DNA of 64,000 nt, taken from Lactifluus volemus. Lineage: Eukaryota > Basidiomycota > Agaricomycetes > Russulales > Russulaceae. The stretch is taken from assembly GCA_022376515.1 (NCBI GenBank), contig WTXI01000020.1:416795-480794 (forward strand), in the 5' to 3' direction. The notes beneath the pieces are model-generated. The model was given only the letters and a program-made list of their open reading frames with translations. It did not search any database and was not told the origin of the DNA. The number at the start of each line of letters is the position of its first letter. The stretch's first letter is position 1. Positions 47,350 to 58,897 of this stretch are shown here, one piece after another. Both the position numbers and the translations under genes were made by a program.

Positions 47350-48501
47350 CGTGCATCTTTGGATCATCTCAGGGCCGATTCGAATTCTTCATCGAGGTCG
47401 GCCATGTAAGTTGTATGACATAGAGAGCTGCTGCGACTGGGCGCAATTACGGGTGGGTCTCCGGGTAGGTGAGAGTCTGGTTGGAGGTTGTGGCATCACC
47501 AACGGCGCGCGAGCGCAGTGACTGTTGGTGTGATAACGACGCAGAACTAGACACGGATAGTGATTGAAAATCGGAAAGATCGGGAATGGTGTCTACAGGA
47601 GGGATGAAAGTTGTCGAGCGAGAGCCAGACACCGTAGAGCTGGAGTGTGTACTGGAGCTCACGATCGACTGGATCGTACGCATAGAACTGGTGGGCGACT
47701 GAGTTTCAGAACGATCAGGCACCGTGACTGAGCGATCCAGCACCTCCCTGAGGATCTGGTCAACTCATGAAACAAAAACATCGTGGAACATACCAAATGG
47801 CACTAACCCAGCGCACGCGCTCTCTCCCAGACTCACCACCTAACCGCTCCACACCATCGCTGTAAAATAGTTGAAACGGGCACAGAGTTTCCATCAAGCC
47901 TAACTCTCCAAAACCCTGGGCGCTGGCAGTCTTGACTCTGGCGGCAATCGTGCCAACATCATCTTGTGCACTCGAATGGGTGGGTAAAGCAACGGAGCGA
48001 ACCTCCGTGCAAGTGAGCAGATCCAAAGTTACGATCCCGCGCCCACCGCCTTGGGCAATCCAGGAGAGTAAGAGCATATTGGGATACAGGACAGCTTGAC
48101 ATCTTTGCCACCGGTACGGAGGGATGCGCAACGGATGGTGGGGTAAGGTATTAGCCCAGAGGTACAAAGACAAAAAGCAAGCGAGGAGAGGATAATTAAG
48201 CCCTACAATACAACAAAGAATTCGGTACACATACGCCGTGATGGGAAGCAAGGCAGGCCTTGAACAAGGTATCCACAGCCCAAGGCGGCAAATGCGAAGT
48301 CGAAAAGACGTGCGTTTCATGGTCAGTCGACGCGACTCGTTGGTTTCCACATCGGTTCGCTGATAGGACAAGTGCAGGCTCGGCCTGACGGTGGAATAGG
48401 GGATAAGGAACAGGCAGGCCGAGGCGCAGAGGACAGGCACAAGCGCTTGGGCGTGCCAGGCGTAACAAACCGCATTTTTTTTGTTTTTCTATATAACACA
48501 A
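47350..48501 (-). pseudogene. PH-like domain protein, broken fragment
   Basis: On the minus strand: QAVLYPNMLLLSWIAQGGGRGIVTLDLL, then LGLMETLCPFQLFYSDGVERL and ESGRERVRWVSAIW. The last segment, spliced (GTATGT...CCTCAG) to EVLDRSVTVPDRSETQSP, looks like the closing strand and C-terminal helix of a PH domain followed by a Ser-rich tail. The tail loses frame near 47452 (one G missing before GDP), after which ADLDEEFESAL is readable. The 5' exons (near 48240-48440) are ambiguous. It probably represents another captured and decayed gene piece. Family assignment is by motif shape only. Confidence 0.5.
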
Positions 48502-48671
48502 TTCTAACCCAAAAACACACGGAATATGCTTGCATGTGGTACAGGATGTCTTATGTTAATTTTTGTGGTGATTGAGCAAGAATTGGATGAGAAATCGAAG
48601 TGACCCATTACCAACTGGCCACCCCCGCAGTGTTAGTAATCTTAACGGACGGGCACACTGGCTCGGTTAGC

Positions 48672-48881
48672 GTGGCTCCGACTATGTTGACATTCACAAA
48701 TAGTAGCCCTGCTCTATGACATTTTTATCCCGGATTCTAAAGCGGCCGTTCATGGCGCCCGCCTCCGATCGTCATGTGGTTCTGACTATGTCGAAATTCA
48801 CAAATGGTAGCCCTGCTCTCAAGCTATGACGTTTTTATCCCGGATTCTGAAGCGACCGTTCATGGCGCCCGCCTCTGACGG
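48672..48881. repeat. two adjacent ~105-bp direct repeats
   Basis: Unit 48672-48775 and unit 48776-48881 share ATTCACAAAT, AGTAGCCCTGCTCT/GGTAGCCCTGCTCT, TTTTTATCCCGGATTCT and GTTCATGGCGCCCGCCTC, with about 10% difference and a 5-nt indel (CAAGC). They lie about 175 bp upstream of the NIS synthetase start, so could affect its promoter. No coding potential. Confidence 0.85.
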
Positions 48882-49055
48882 CTGTTTACAACACAAAACG
48901 AAGACATTCTGCCAACTAAAGTCAAATTGTCCTTAGTGGAGATCAGACTTGTTCTCACGGCTGCGCGGTATAAGAGCAATCATCTCGCGATATGAACCTA
49001 GATTCAATTTCTGCAGTACATCTTGATACAAACCAGTTTCCGCTCGTCCGAAGCG

Positions 49056-51257
49056 ATGCTCCTATCCTCCACGGAACGTGCGGCCTTTGCAACAACTGCC
49101 CGACTGATTTCCTGCCTCGTCACAGAATCTCTCGTCCCCGCTATATTTATACCTCTTCCCTGGTCCGATGGCGTTGGCTTTGCCGTCGTACTAAACCCAC
49201 CTATATCGAACATCCCTGCACTTGACTCCAAATATTACTCGGAAGGAGATATCCTTGCCATCGTACCGCTGAGACACATTCCACTCCTCCGAACCGACTC
49301 GAGCGACCCTCGATGGAAACAGATTGGACTACTCGACCCACTTGATATGTTTCCAAGGGTGTTTGTGACCTCGCAAGATAGCGATCTAGATGAGCACTGG
49401 GAGGTATGGCCGTCAAATCCCGTATGATTACATTCATGCTCAGCTATCCTCTGTGTATAGTCACAAGGTAACCTCCATTCGACGATCAAGCAAGCGTTCT
49501 CAATGCCTGGCTGGTCGATCTCCGGTACAACTCTGATCAAGAAGGTGGATGACCCTTTGATTTTATGGGACAAGTTTGCCACGAGTATTGATCTCGATGG
49601 TCGCACACACTCTGACATTTCTCAAGAGCTCGCGAATTCGGTGGAGTGGCAAGGCTACTCATATGACCACCCACCGAACGCGCCGACGTTTTTGTCTCCT
49701 AGCATTGACTGGGAGCAGTCGATTGTCGAGGGTCATCCCATACACCCCGTTCGTGTTCCTTCCGATTTCAGCACGAGGCAATTCATTTATGAGACTAGAT
49801 GCACAAGATGCGCCAGTTCTTGTCTCCCATACCCTCGCTTACCCCAGGAAGCTATGACTTGTATTCCCCGCGTTTACGTCTTGTTGCACTCCCTCGAACA
49901 AGTTTACACGTGACGGGAGACTTTGAAGCCCTCATTCGGCCCATTCTCGAAGCAGCAATAAGAAATGCAGGCAAAGCACTTGAAATGCCAGAGAATTACG
50001 TTATAGTCCCAGTACATGAACTGCAGGTTTCACACATACTCCAAAAGTTCGGTGAGGCCATCATTTATCCTGATGAATTTAGTGTTCCGGCTCGCGCTCA
50101 GCAGAGCATCCGGTGTGTATCTTGCTTTCTTTGCACGGTTTCTGGGGTCTTCGGCTTAACCATTCCCATATAGGTCCGTGATCCTTCCCGAAGTCCTACC
50201 GACGACTCACCTCAAAATTGGAGTTGGCATGAAGCTGACGTCCGCTGTTCGCACAATATGCCCAATAGCTGCCTATTTTGGGCCACCTTTCTCCACAGAG
50301 GTCGTCCCAGCCTTGCACTTTGATCGATCGTTACTCACCGTTGCACTGGAATTGGCGAGTGTCGTTCATGTCATGCCGGATAGTGACACGGCGAGACATT
50401 GCTCTGCAATTGTGCGCGAGTGTCATGAGAATGGCAGCGAGGCGCGCGGGGAAAGACTGATTGTCTGTACTAGCCTCATTGAGCGTGGTCATGCGGGGAC
50501 GGATGGTGTCACGCCCAGCGTTGTGAGGGCGTTTGGGTTAGATACTGAGGACAAGCGGATCAAATGGCTTGACGAGTGAGTACTCCATTTCCGCCAGCGT
50601 CCATTCAACATTGAAATTCTTGTATCGGTGGGGCTGAACGCATCCTCTTATAGTTTCGCTCGTCTTTTCTTTGCCGCTTTCCTCCCGCCAATGCTCGAGG
50701 ATGGCGTTGCTTTTGAAGCACATCCACAGAATACCGTCGCGCGTTTCTCTCTCGCGGCGCCACACGAACTCCGTGGCTTCGTTATACGTGACCTTGATGG
50801 GATACGCGTGCACCCACCTACTCTTCTAGCCTCCACAGGTATTACTCTGAGTATTCACCCGGGCGACTCGATCGCTACTGAGACGCTCGATGACGTCTAT
50901 ACGCTCATGTACCACACGATGTTCCACAATCATCTCCAGCAGCTGGTGCGGGTGCTTGGGCTCCATTACAATGGCAGAGGATGGGAGGTCATACGCGTGC
51001 GTCTACGGGAGTCGATCCCGCCTGGTCACGCTCTCGAGAGGGCTTGGCTGGGGGAGGAGGCAAGTACGATACCCGGAAAATGCTTCGTACGGATGCAAAT
51101 GGTCGGGGCAGCCGACAATGTGAGTTTTTTTGTCGCTCTCGTTTGCGATCCTCCTATTCCTGAACGAATTCGTGACAAGCTTTTATGTCAACCTTTCCCC
51201 AATCTTTTTCATTACACTGGTGTTGATGAAGAAGCGCGCCAGGTCAATCAGGGTTAG
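49056..51257 (+). CDS. NIS siderophore synthetase (IucA/IucC family)
   Basis: Exons 49056-49403, 49461-49748, 49799-50112, 50174-50575, 50654-51119, 51180-51257 (631 aa), all in phase. NIS synthetases adenylate a citrate-type carboxylate and join it to an amine or alcohol to make NRPS-independent siderophores. Family motifs: EGHPIHPMHKMR (ATP-binding His/Lys, about 206-217), LKIGVGMKLTSAVRT (330-344), EAHPQNTVARF (472-482), and the C-terminal thumb ending FPNLFHYTG. HPIHP|MHK is re-formed across an intron. The start at 49056 (MLLSSTERAAFATTARL) fits the family. The next gene, a 2OG oxygenase, is tail-to-tail 194 bp away. Substrate not predictable. Confidence 0.9.
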
Positions 51258-51451
51258 TAAAGGTAGATCACGTGATATTCCATTCGTTTCTGGTTGGAGC
51301 AGGGGTATGTAAGAAGCACATAATGGAGACCAAAACGGGTTAGTTAGATACAATTACTCTCAAGAAGTTGTTTTTTCCCCACATCCCAGTACCATGTTCT
51401 GTTCTCAAATTTCGCTCCTTTCCAATTTTTGGGCCAAAGGACCAAGGGATA

Positions 51452-53023
51452 CTAGTTATAGTGCGTGACCCGCACTCCGTTGACGATCTCGTACTCGGTC
51501 CCGTCTTCTGCCCGCTGCAGTTGTGAGATGCCATACGATGCGGACCTATTCTTGCGCCACGTTTCCTGTGTGGGAGGATCACCGCTGATAGACTTGTTGA
51601 TACCCTCCCGCTGCACGACTGGACTTTCGAGCAGGGGTGCAATGCGAGTGTCTTCGGCCATGTAATGGAAATAATACAATCCGAGCCTCCGGTACCCCTC
51701 CTGATCAATCGGTGGTTTGATGACACGGTGAACCGCAGACTTGTAATAACCACCCGACAGGTATTCTGTCGTATCGCCGCAGTTTACGACCTGTGACGTC
51801 GCTTGTGATTAAAAGTGTGGCGACGACTTGTACACCATGACTCACGAGGGCATTGTCAACGTGTCGGATGTAGCGCCATTGACCGTCCCAATCCTTGATC
51901 TGCAGGGCGGTGACGGGCTGGCTCCATATTGCCGTAAAGCTTGTGTGATCTATGACGGGTATCGTGTAAGGTACGAATGAGTCGGTGATGGTATAGGTAA
52001 ATATTATTACCAGCATGGCCCTTCATCCAGATATTGTTTGTTTTCTCTTCTTCTTCCTGAGTGCGGGGATTGCTGAAGCCAATGACGTCAGCTGTCAGAG
52101 TTGGAGTGCGTAAGTAAGATGAAGCCATACTAAAGCATGAATCGCCCTATAATGTCTTTGAGTAAGGGACCAAACCGAAATAATATTTATCCATGCTCAC
52201 AGAAAGAGTGGTTGGTCTCGTCATAGGGATGTAAGTCAGGTAGTGTGTTTTCAGGGAGCTCGAGACCCAGAGACAGGAGTCTGTATCATGATAAGAGAAT
52301 AGTAGCCGGTCTAAGAGATTTAACGAACTTTTGTACTTCGTTTAGCACCTCACGATGAGTGAATTCAATGATTTTTTGGATTTCAGGCAAGAACGGACGC
52401 AACACGGTGGGGTGTTCGCGTCTGGAAACATCTCGGGGAACTGGTGTGTGTCAGTGAAAGTATATCGGCGGCTTCTGCGACCACTCACAGTTGTAATGCT
52501 CGATTTTATCTTTGACCCCATTAGCAATGTGCTAGTGAAGTCGTTAGCGCCGGATGACGCAGACGATTTCGTCACATACCCAGTATTGAGGGAGTTTGTA
52601 ACCCAGGTACTCCCCAGTTTCCTTTATTCGGGCCTTATAACGAATTTTCTCTTCATCGCTGACATCGTCGAGTGCGAGACCAGCAATGTCGACCATCCGG
52701 TCAACCTGTGTGAGTGAGATTATACAACGATATGGGATCATGACGATCTGTAACTCACAGTTGCCTTGTCGAGGCCATGATTGATAACGTAGAAGAACCC
52801 TTGTTTATGAGTCGCATCACGCGCCAGTCGGACCTGCTCAGCACGACCTTCAGGAGTTTTGGCCTTGGCAAGATCAACGAAGGTGAGGTTGGCCCAATCA
52901 ACTGGATAGAGATTAGTGCCCTTTGAGACCGCAAACGCCTGGCTTTCGCTTACTATCCTCTTTAGTGACTGGCGCAGGGATCCAGTGTCGGACAGGAGGA
53001 TAATTTGAAATGATGGCAGGCAT
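51452..53023 (-). CDS. 2-oxoglutarate/Fe(II)-dependent oxygenase, isopenicillin N synthase-like
   Basis: Nine exons on the minus strand: 53023-52954, 52901-52759, 52705-52580, 52531-52489, 52440-52329, 52280-52201, 52091-52011, 51949-51846, 51790-51452 (365 aa); all phases agree. N-terminal DIOX_N segment (IDWANLTFVDLAKAK, GFFYVINHGL), then LLSLGLELPEN and the jelly-roll core. Iron ligands are His217-x-Asp219 (GHAD) and His274 (KSAVHRV); RRLGLYYFHY follows in the cosubstrate region. Substrate unknown; such enzymes hydroxylate, desaturate or cyclise small molecules. The adjacency to an NIS synthetase suggests a tailoring role, which is inference. Exon 5 uses a GTTCGT donor. Confidence 0.85.
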
Positions 53024-53757
53024 ATTGATCAATGAGAACAAGTAGAGAGAGAAGGAAAGAGATCGCTCGAGAGCCTGAGGTGTTGATGAAGATCTGTTCC
53101 ATCCGTCATGTTATATACTTTTCTGCGCAAAAGGCACCATACTTTCAAATCAAATCAAAGAGAAAAAATGGGATGATATCCGAAGACCACCCCGTTCCTA
53201 CGGAATGGATATTCCGAGCTTGAAAGAGTATTATTGAAGAAGAAAAATGAGCTGAACGGTGAGATTTAATGCAAGTGAAGGATAAGGCAGATGTAGGGCC
53301 GGGGTAATAGAGCCACGTATGTGGCCCCTAGCTTTCCGCTCTATTTCCGAGATAGACGCCTGGGCAAGAGTTGCGATCGGCCGCCGATACACTTGGCAGA
53401 TTGCCAGCGATGAAAGCCGACTAGTTATTGGATTATGGCGCGTATATGCCGCCGAAAACTTGGAATATGGGCCAATACAATAAACTTTGGGAAGCTGGCA
53501 GGTTGGCAGGTTTTTTCAGGAAAGTTCCGGGTCGTATGCGAAGAAGCCAAACGCAATAGCCCAGACTTGAAAATGGCTGCCATTCAACGTTCAAAGTTTG
53601 ACGTTGAACGCTCATGTTGGGGGAGCTGACATTCTGGACGAGAGTCAGGTGTTGAAAAAGCTACACTGTAAGAAAAAAAATTTAACACGCGGAATGACTT
53701 TTTTTTTGAATCGTCATATTCATTTGCGAAACGAGTCGGACTGGCGCTGGGGGAAGA

Positions 53758-55982
53758 ATGCAGACAGATGATGGCGATTTGGGTTCAACGGCCCGGAAAC
53801 AGGCACCGGTACCCGAATCCAGTGGCAGCCCGTCCCATGTGTACCATCAACTTCAATACTACTGTATGGAGAATAGCCCAGACTCTCCTTCCTCTGCTAG
53901 CGTCCCCGGCTACCGTGCAGTCCGAGTCTCCGAAGACAGCCAACAATCAAGGAAGACTGTCGATCTGCTCCACGGTGCTTCTTCGTCTCCGGACTTGAAC
54001 ACCAGGCCATCGCTTCCTACTCTACAGTTGGCCAATATCAGCCTATCTCGCACAAGGACACTCCCATCTAGATCTCCGAAACACGCCCCAAGTATTGTAC
54101 CGACTCTCCAAGGGATTACATTCGAAGGCGAAAATTTAGAGCGTCTACGCCGGTGGGTCCTGGGGTTAGCCATAGGCAATTACTGCTTGCTGGTCCAGTT
54201 GTACATCTCGTGAACTTATCCCTTGCACATTTTTTTCAGTTGATTTCGACCTTGAGCAAGGTCCCTCGCTACGCTGCATATTCCCACTCTTGTCACTGTA
54301 CCCGTTCGAGGCTGAAAACATGTTCGTTCTTTTATACCTGTTTTATGCTTATTAAAGTAAAATTGGTAGTGCCTTTTCGGCATTCCCTGATTCGACGCTA
54401 TTCAAGGAAGGCTCGGAGATCCATTCCTTCCGCATCCGAGAGCAGTCTACGAGGTCGAATCGACGCGGTTCGTCCTTGTTTGAATGCCATCGTGCACCTT
54501 CACCCGACGGCTTCGTGTACGGCTTTTCTCATTTTAATCAAGTAAGAGCGCCAGCTTCCAAGCGCGGATACTCTCAGGTATCGTCACCAGATCGCATCCC
54601 AGCGTCTTCTGAACCCTATTATTTCAGAGATGCATCGTGTTGTTGACACAGCACCCATATCCGGCACTATTTTGCGCCTTACTAAGCAAGTTAGGGCCCC
54701 TCTTTCATACTCATGGCGATGCTATTTTGGAGGTTGCGTCGCATAACATAGCGAAATGGTGAGTTGCGACATGCGATCCGTATATCTCGACATCATTCCG
54801 GATGGCTTGCAGGCCACCGCCAGTACCCGGAACGACTGTCGAGCTCGGCTTCATAGGCTCAGTCCTACACGTCGAACTACCCCGAGACTTGGACGAACAA
54901 CAGTTAGGAAATGTAAATCACCTTGACGTACAACTGGAACATGATTGGCACGTACGTTTTGACAGAAGCTTCTGCAAGACCTCCACGTCATTATCAAATT
55001 CTAGCTTTTGGCGTGTTCTCCTCCATTCCCCCCACCGAGTATGGTCCACATCTTTGGGGCATCATTAAAGCATCTTTGGTCAATATGGGAATGCCTCGTT
55101 TTGTGCGAACCAATTCTCATCTTTGGCCGGTCCTCTGCATGGACGAGCTTGGCAATATGGTGGCTGCGCGACGTCTTCAGACCCGTGAGACGAATTCTTT
55201 GCGATACATATTAGTACGCAGACCCAGCATCATATCACACAGATTCCGTGGGCAGGTGACTTCAGACCTTATTTTACAATCCATGACAGGGAGCACTCGG
55301 CCTTGGTAAACGAAAGGCCACCCAAAGCCGGCCTTCTCCTCGGAGTCACGAACCCCTTCTTCGAGAAAACATGCAGTCACTGGCCCCATACTCTCACACT
55401 TGGTGGAAAATCTAGGCAGGTGACTCTTGAACATCTCCACATCCCCATTTCTGACTTGTTGTCAGCTCCCAAGATATACCAGCACGATTTGCAGGTTCGT
55501 CACCTGGATGGAAGACAAAGACTCACCAACGGTATACGTCTAAAGATCGTCAGCTCCTCCAACTGTCGGAGGCCACAGCAGGAAGAGGAAATGCGACAGA
55601 GGGTAAGTTGAAGTTTCTACCATGGCAGGCCCTGACCATCTGTGTCTCAGTGGAAGAAGCATCTTTCAACCTTCGTCGTCACTTTTCCTGTCGTTCGGCA
55701 GCGCTCCTGGTCCCTCTTAACCGTTACTTGAATACTCTCATTCCCCGACCCTCAGAGGCCAATAAGACTAGCACGGACTTGCGCCTGAAGCCCTTCAACA
55801 ACGCAAATTTCTTCGCATCACTCAAGGCGCACGGCGCAGCACTGCCATTTAAATCGAGTACAAAGCAGCGTGAGTTCTATGAGCGCTGGCTACGTACACC
55901 GGCATTCGGTCTCTGGCTGGCGCGGCAGGAAGAAATTGTTGAGCGCACGCTCGCAAATGCAAATAACGGGAAGGCCCGCTAA
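53758..55982 (+). CDS. DENN-domain protein, DENND6/FAM116 type
   Basis: Nine exons: 53758-54175, 54240-54321, 54370-54577, 54628-54758, 54813-54951, 55005-55184, 55243-55415, 55466-55602, 55651-55982 (599 aa), all in phase. DENN proteins are Rab guanine-nucleotide exchange factors in membrane traffic. Signature blocks: RRWVLGLAIVDFDLEQGPSL, LTQHPYPALFCALLSKLGPLF, HLWSIWECLVLCEPILIFG, WWLRDVFRP, GDFRPYFTIHD, LLLGVTNPFFEKTCSHWPHT, then C-terminal REFYERWLRTPAFGLWLARQ. Introns 1 (GCAATT at 54176) and 7 (GCAGGT at 55416) fit only as GC-AG introns. The N-terminal ~115 residues are Ser/Pro-rich. The weakest boundary is exon 5/6. Confidence 0.85.
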
Positions 55983-57883
55983 GAAATAGACATTCCTGTG
56001 CTACCTGACCAGTGGTTCTCTGATTCACACTATTTCTGAATGATATTGGTAATTCGAGAAGACAGCCCATTTTCAATCATGCCAAATTCCGGGAAACGTG
56101 ACATGCCAGAGCTTTCATGTGTACGCGCGGAGACAGCCGTGAAAATTGTTTGAAAATGCTCGAAGGTTCAAAGCACCAGAACTTGGAGCTAAACCAGAAA
56201 TGTTACTTATTCCGTGGCAGCGGTAAGCGAGACCCCGTTATAGATAGGTCGTTCACGCAGCGACGTATTCACTCCTGGTGCTCTCCGCGTGGATAACAAA
56301 TATGGACACAATCTGACGCAAAAGAAATGATCTGATGAGCGGAGCTCCGTAATATGGAAAGGTTCGTTCATGTTCACACTCAATAGACCGGCCGGTGAGA
56401 ATGTGGTCAACCTGATATGACATGATGAGCGACATTACTGCCGCCAGTGTGTATGCATGCGAAGCAGCTGTCCACGACAATAGCAATCAGAATGATCCTC
56501 CCCTGGAGGCTGGATACATATGCATGTGATTGCCATTGACATTTATTAACAATCCACATTAGATAGTCGCGGTCTCGCGGAAGGGAATAAAACAAGACTC
56601 CCTAGATACCACCCAGCCGCCACTGGCACCGTTGTCTCAGGGCCACGTAGGTCTACAGCCACTGCTACACTCCAACCGCCACTGGCCGTCACCCAGTGCA
56701 CCACAGGCACAACTTTCATGAGAACCCGGAAACTCGGCTTCGACGTGTCGATCAATAGATACAGTAAAGCGGACGCATCTGTCAAGGCCCTAGCATTGAA
56801 TCGGATCAGAAGGCAAGGGGGCTGCACAACTTGAAGCCGGAAGGAATTGTAACGTATAATTGTTTGGTTCTGCCAGCTGACTGTCTCGCCACTCATTCAA
56901 TAACTGTCACGGTCGCGCATTCATTTAGCGTTTAAGATTGCATAGAAGCTCAACTTGACTGCAAGTGGTGCCAGTGACTCGGAAAGGTTCTGTCACAACC
57001 ATGGCTGGGAAGTCCGAGCACTGCTGCCAATCCACAGCCAAAAATCTACAGTATTCTATCAGCACCTTCTAACGATGGGTCCTGGTCTCATGTAATACTT
57101 CTTCAAGTTCATGCATCTCACACCCGCCTGGGCTAATTTAGCGCTTTCTGACATCTTCAATTGAGCTCGGAGTTGGTCTTGCTTGCGCTCTCCCGCTAGG
57201 CTAACAATAGCTTGGATCCGAATGCTACGTCAATTTCCATGTTCGCAAAGTCTACAAGGACTCGGCGAGTCTATCGTTTGGACGATTCTGTGCCTTAAGC
57301 AAGTTTCTTCTGTTCTTGGCGCCGTGGGTGGGCACTATCGCCAAACTCAAAAGAACTCGCAGAGCTGACTTACTTGGCATTTCGATGCGGAAATTCGGCA
57401 TTTATTTCAACACCATGATATCCCTCATTAAAGCTGAGCATTCAGTTAAAGACCCAGACCGCGGCGTCCGATACAAGCTGAGCTATCCATTTGGGCATCA
57501 TTCTGGCTGTCGTTCAGGTTCAGCCGCCGGTGGAGGATTTGAAAGACTTTACAAAATAGTCACCGAGTACGTAGTTCGGCCCTTCATGAGAGCCGATCCT
57601 CTCAATATACCTTTCATGGACGCAAGTATAGCGTGCATTACGTCATGTAGATATTGCATCAATCCATCAGAGGCGATAGCGCTTCACATATACGTACTAG
57701 GTACAATTCCCTCGTGTGCCCCAGAAACGTTTGCGTAACATTATCCCTAAATGCACACGCCCCACATGTCATGAGCGAGGAGATTGATCTGGAGCACACA
57801 AGCAATCTGGCCGGTAACTTGTGAGGTTGCGAAATCGAAGCCCAGAAGAGGGAAAGGGTGGATTATCGGCTTGTTAATTAGAG
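55983..57883. other. intergenic, no gene seen
   Basis: About 1.9 kb with a few open frames (for example 57316-57738 on plus, 56546-56896 on minus) lacking recognisable motifs, splice logic or neighbours. Left unannotated. Confidence 0.45.
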
Positions 57884-58726
57884 TCAAAATATACTGGAGC
57901 TTTTTGCAATAGCTTTCCAACTCTTGGTAATATACTGCGTGAATATCTCGGCTTCTGATAGAACATTTTGCACATGCGATGCCGAGTCAAAGAGGGTGTC
58001 GAGGAACGCGGGAGCAGTTTGAGGAGATGTGAGCTGATGGAGCTCTGACGAGGAAGCAAAGTTAGGTGTGAGTTGGAGGTGGATATCCATACAACTTGAC
58101 CTACCAGCAGCTGCGTAGATGGCGGCGAGGGTGACACGCTTTGTATACCAGGAGGGCTTTGAAGTGGGATTTAAGCGGCAGGAGACAACGTGTAATTAAA
58201 GCGGACGTACTCCAATAGAAGTGTCTTTAGTCACTCGACATGCCTCGTCAGCGATACTTGCCGCATGCTGTATTGCAGGGCGGAGGTCAAGAGGCGGTAC
58301 GCCGTGTCTTGGAGAGACAACAAGTGCAAATGCCTATACATAAGTTATCTATGACATGCATGTGGCACGTAATCAACTCAACCGACTTACCTCCGTGAGA
58401 TGCTCGAGCACGGGCAGGTTGTACTCGAGGCGAATAAAAAGTGCGCCTTTTACGCCGTCGACCGGGACAGAACGCATATGAGATCGCCCTTCATCTAGCC
58501 ATGCACCGATTAGGGTTTTCCGTGCGGCGTCACCCTCACCGAATAATGTCGTCACCGCAATGTCGGAGAGCGGTTCCGAGTGTGGTTCCGGAAGGGCCAG
58601 CACGGAATGAGCCAAAGCGGTGCGAGTGAAGCCATGCTGCGGAACGAGAGGAACTGCGAGCCTTAAGAGTTGTGCCCTACGCGTAGAGTATGGATGAGGT
58701 AGTAAAGACAGAGCGTGAATCAACAT
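57884..58726 (-). CDS. COQ9: ubiquinone biosynthesis protein Coq9
   Basis: Exons on the minus strand: 58726-58391, 58333-58211, 58156-57884 (243 aa). Coq9 is a lipid-binding, TetR-like mitochondrial protein that presents intermediates to Coq7 in coenzyme Q synthesis. Family features: LLRLAVPLVPQHGFTRTALAHSVL, PLSDIAVTTLFGEGD, TLIGAWLDEGRSHM, RLEYNLPVLEHLTEAFAL, and the C-terminal SWYTKRVTLAAIYAAA helix. The N-terminus MLIHALSLLPHPYSTRRAQ could act as a presequence. It is divergent from eIF3j with only ~170 bp between start codons. Confidence 0.88.
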
Positions 58727-58897
58727 ACCTAAGGTGAACGCCTGACATGAGTTGATTGGGCGCGCTCACGCCCGCGACCCTCGCTTGCCATTTCCGTTGT
58801 TTTCACCACTAAACTCACTCTAATCAATCAACCTCCGCTGCTAGGCAGCGCCGACCGTCCTTACACCCTTTACAAGTCCCCAAAAAATCTAACAACA

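Noticed and set aside
47760..48440. Single 226-codon minus-strand gene
   Set aside because: Only its C-terminal half shows PH-like sequence; the first half reads through a likely intron, and the downstream exon is frame-broken. It was called a fragment instead.
54952..55068. Frame HYQILAFGVFSSIPPTEYG as the DENND6 coding frame
   Set aside because: The adjacent frame encodes HLWSIWECLVLCEPILIFG, the family-conserved block, and joins in phase with flanking exons.
57316..57738. Open frame of 140 codons in the COQ9-DENND6 intergenic space
   Set aside because: No recognisable motif, no splice context and composition like surrounding non-coding DNA.
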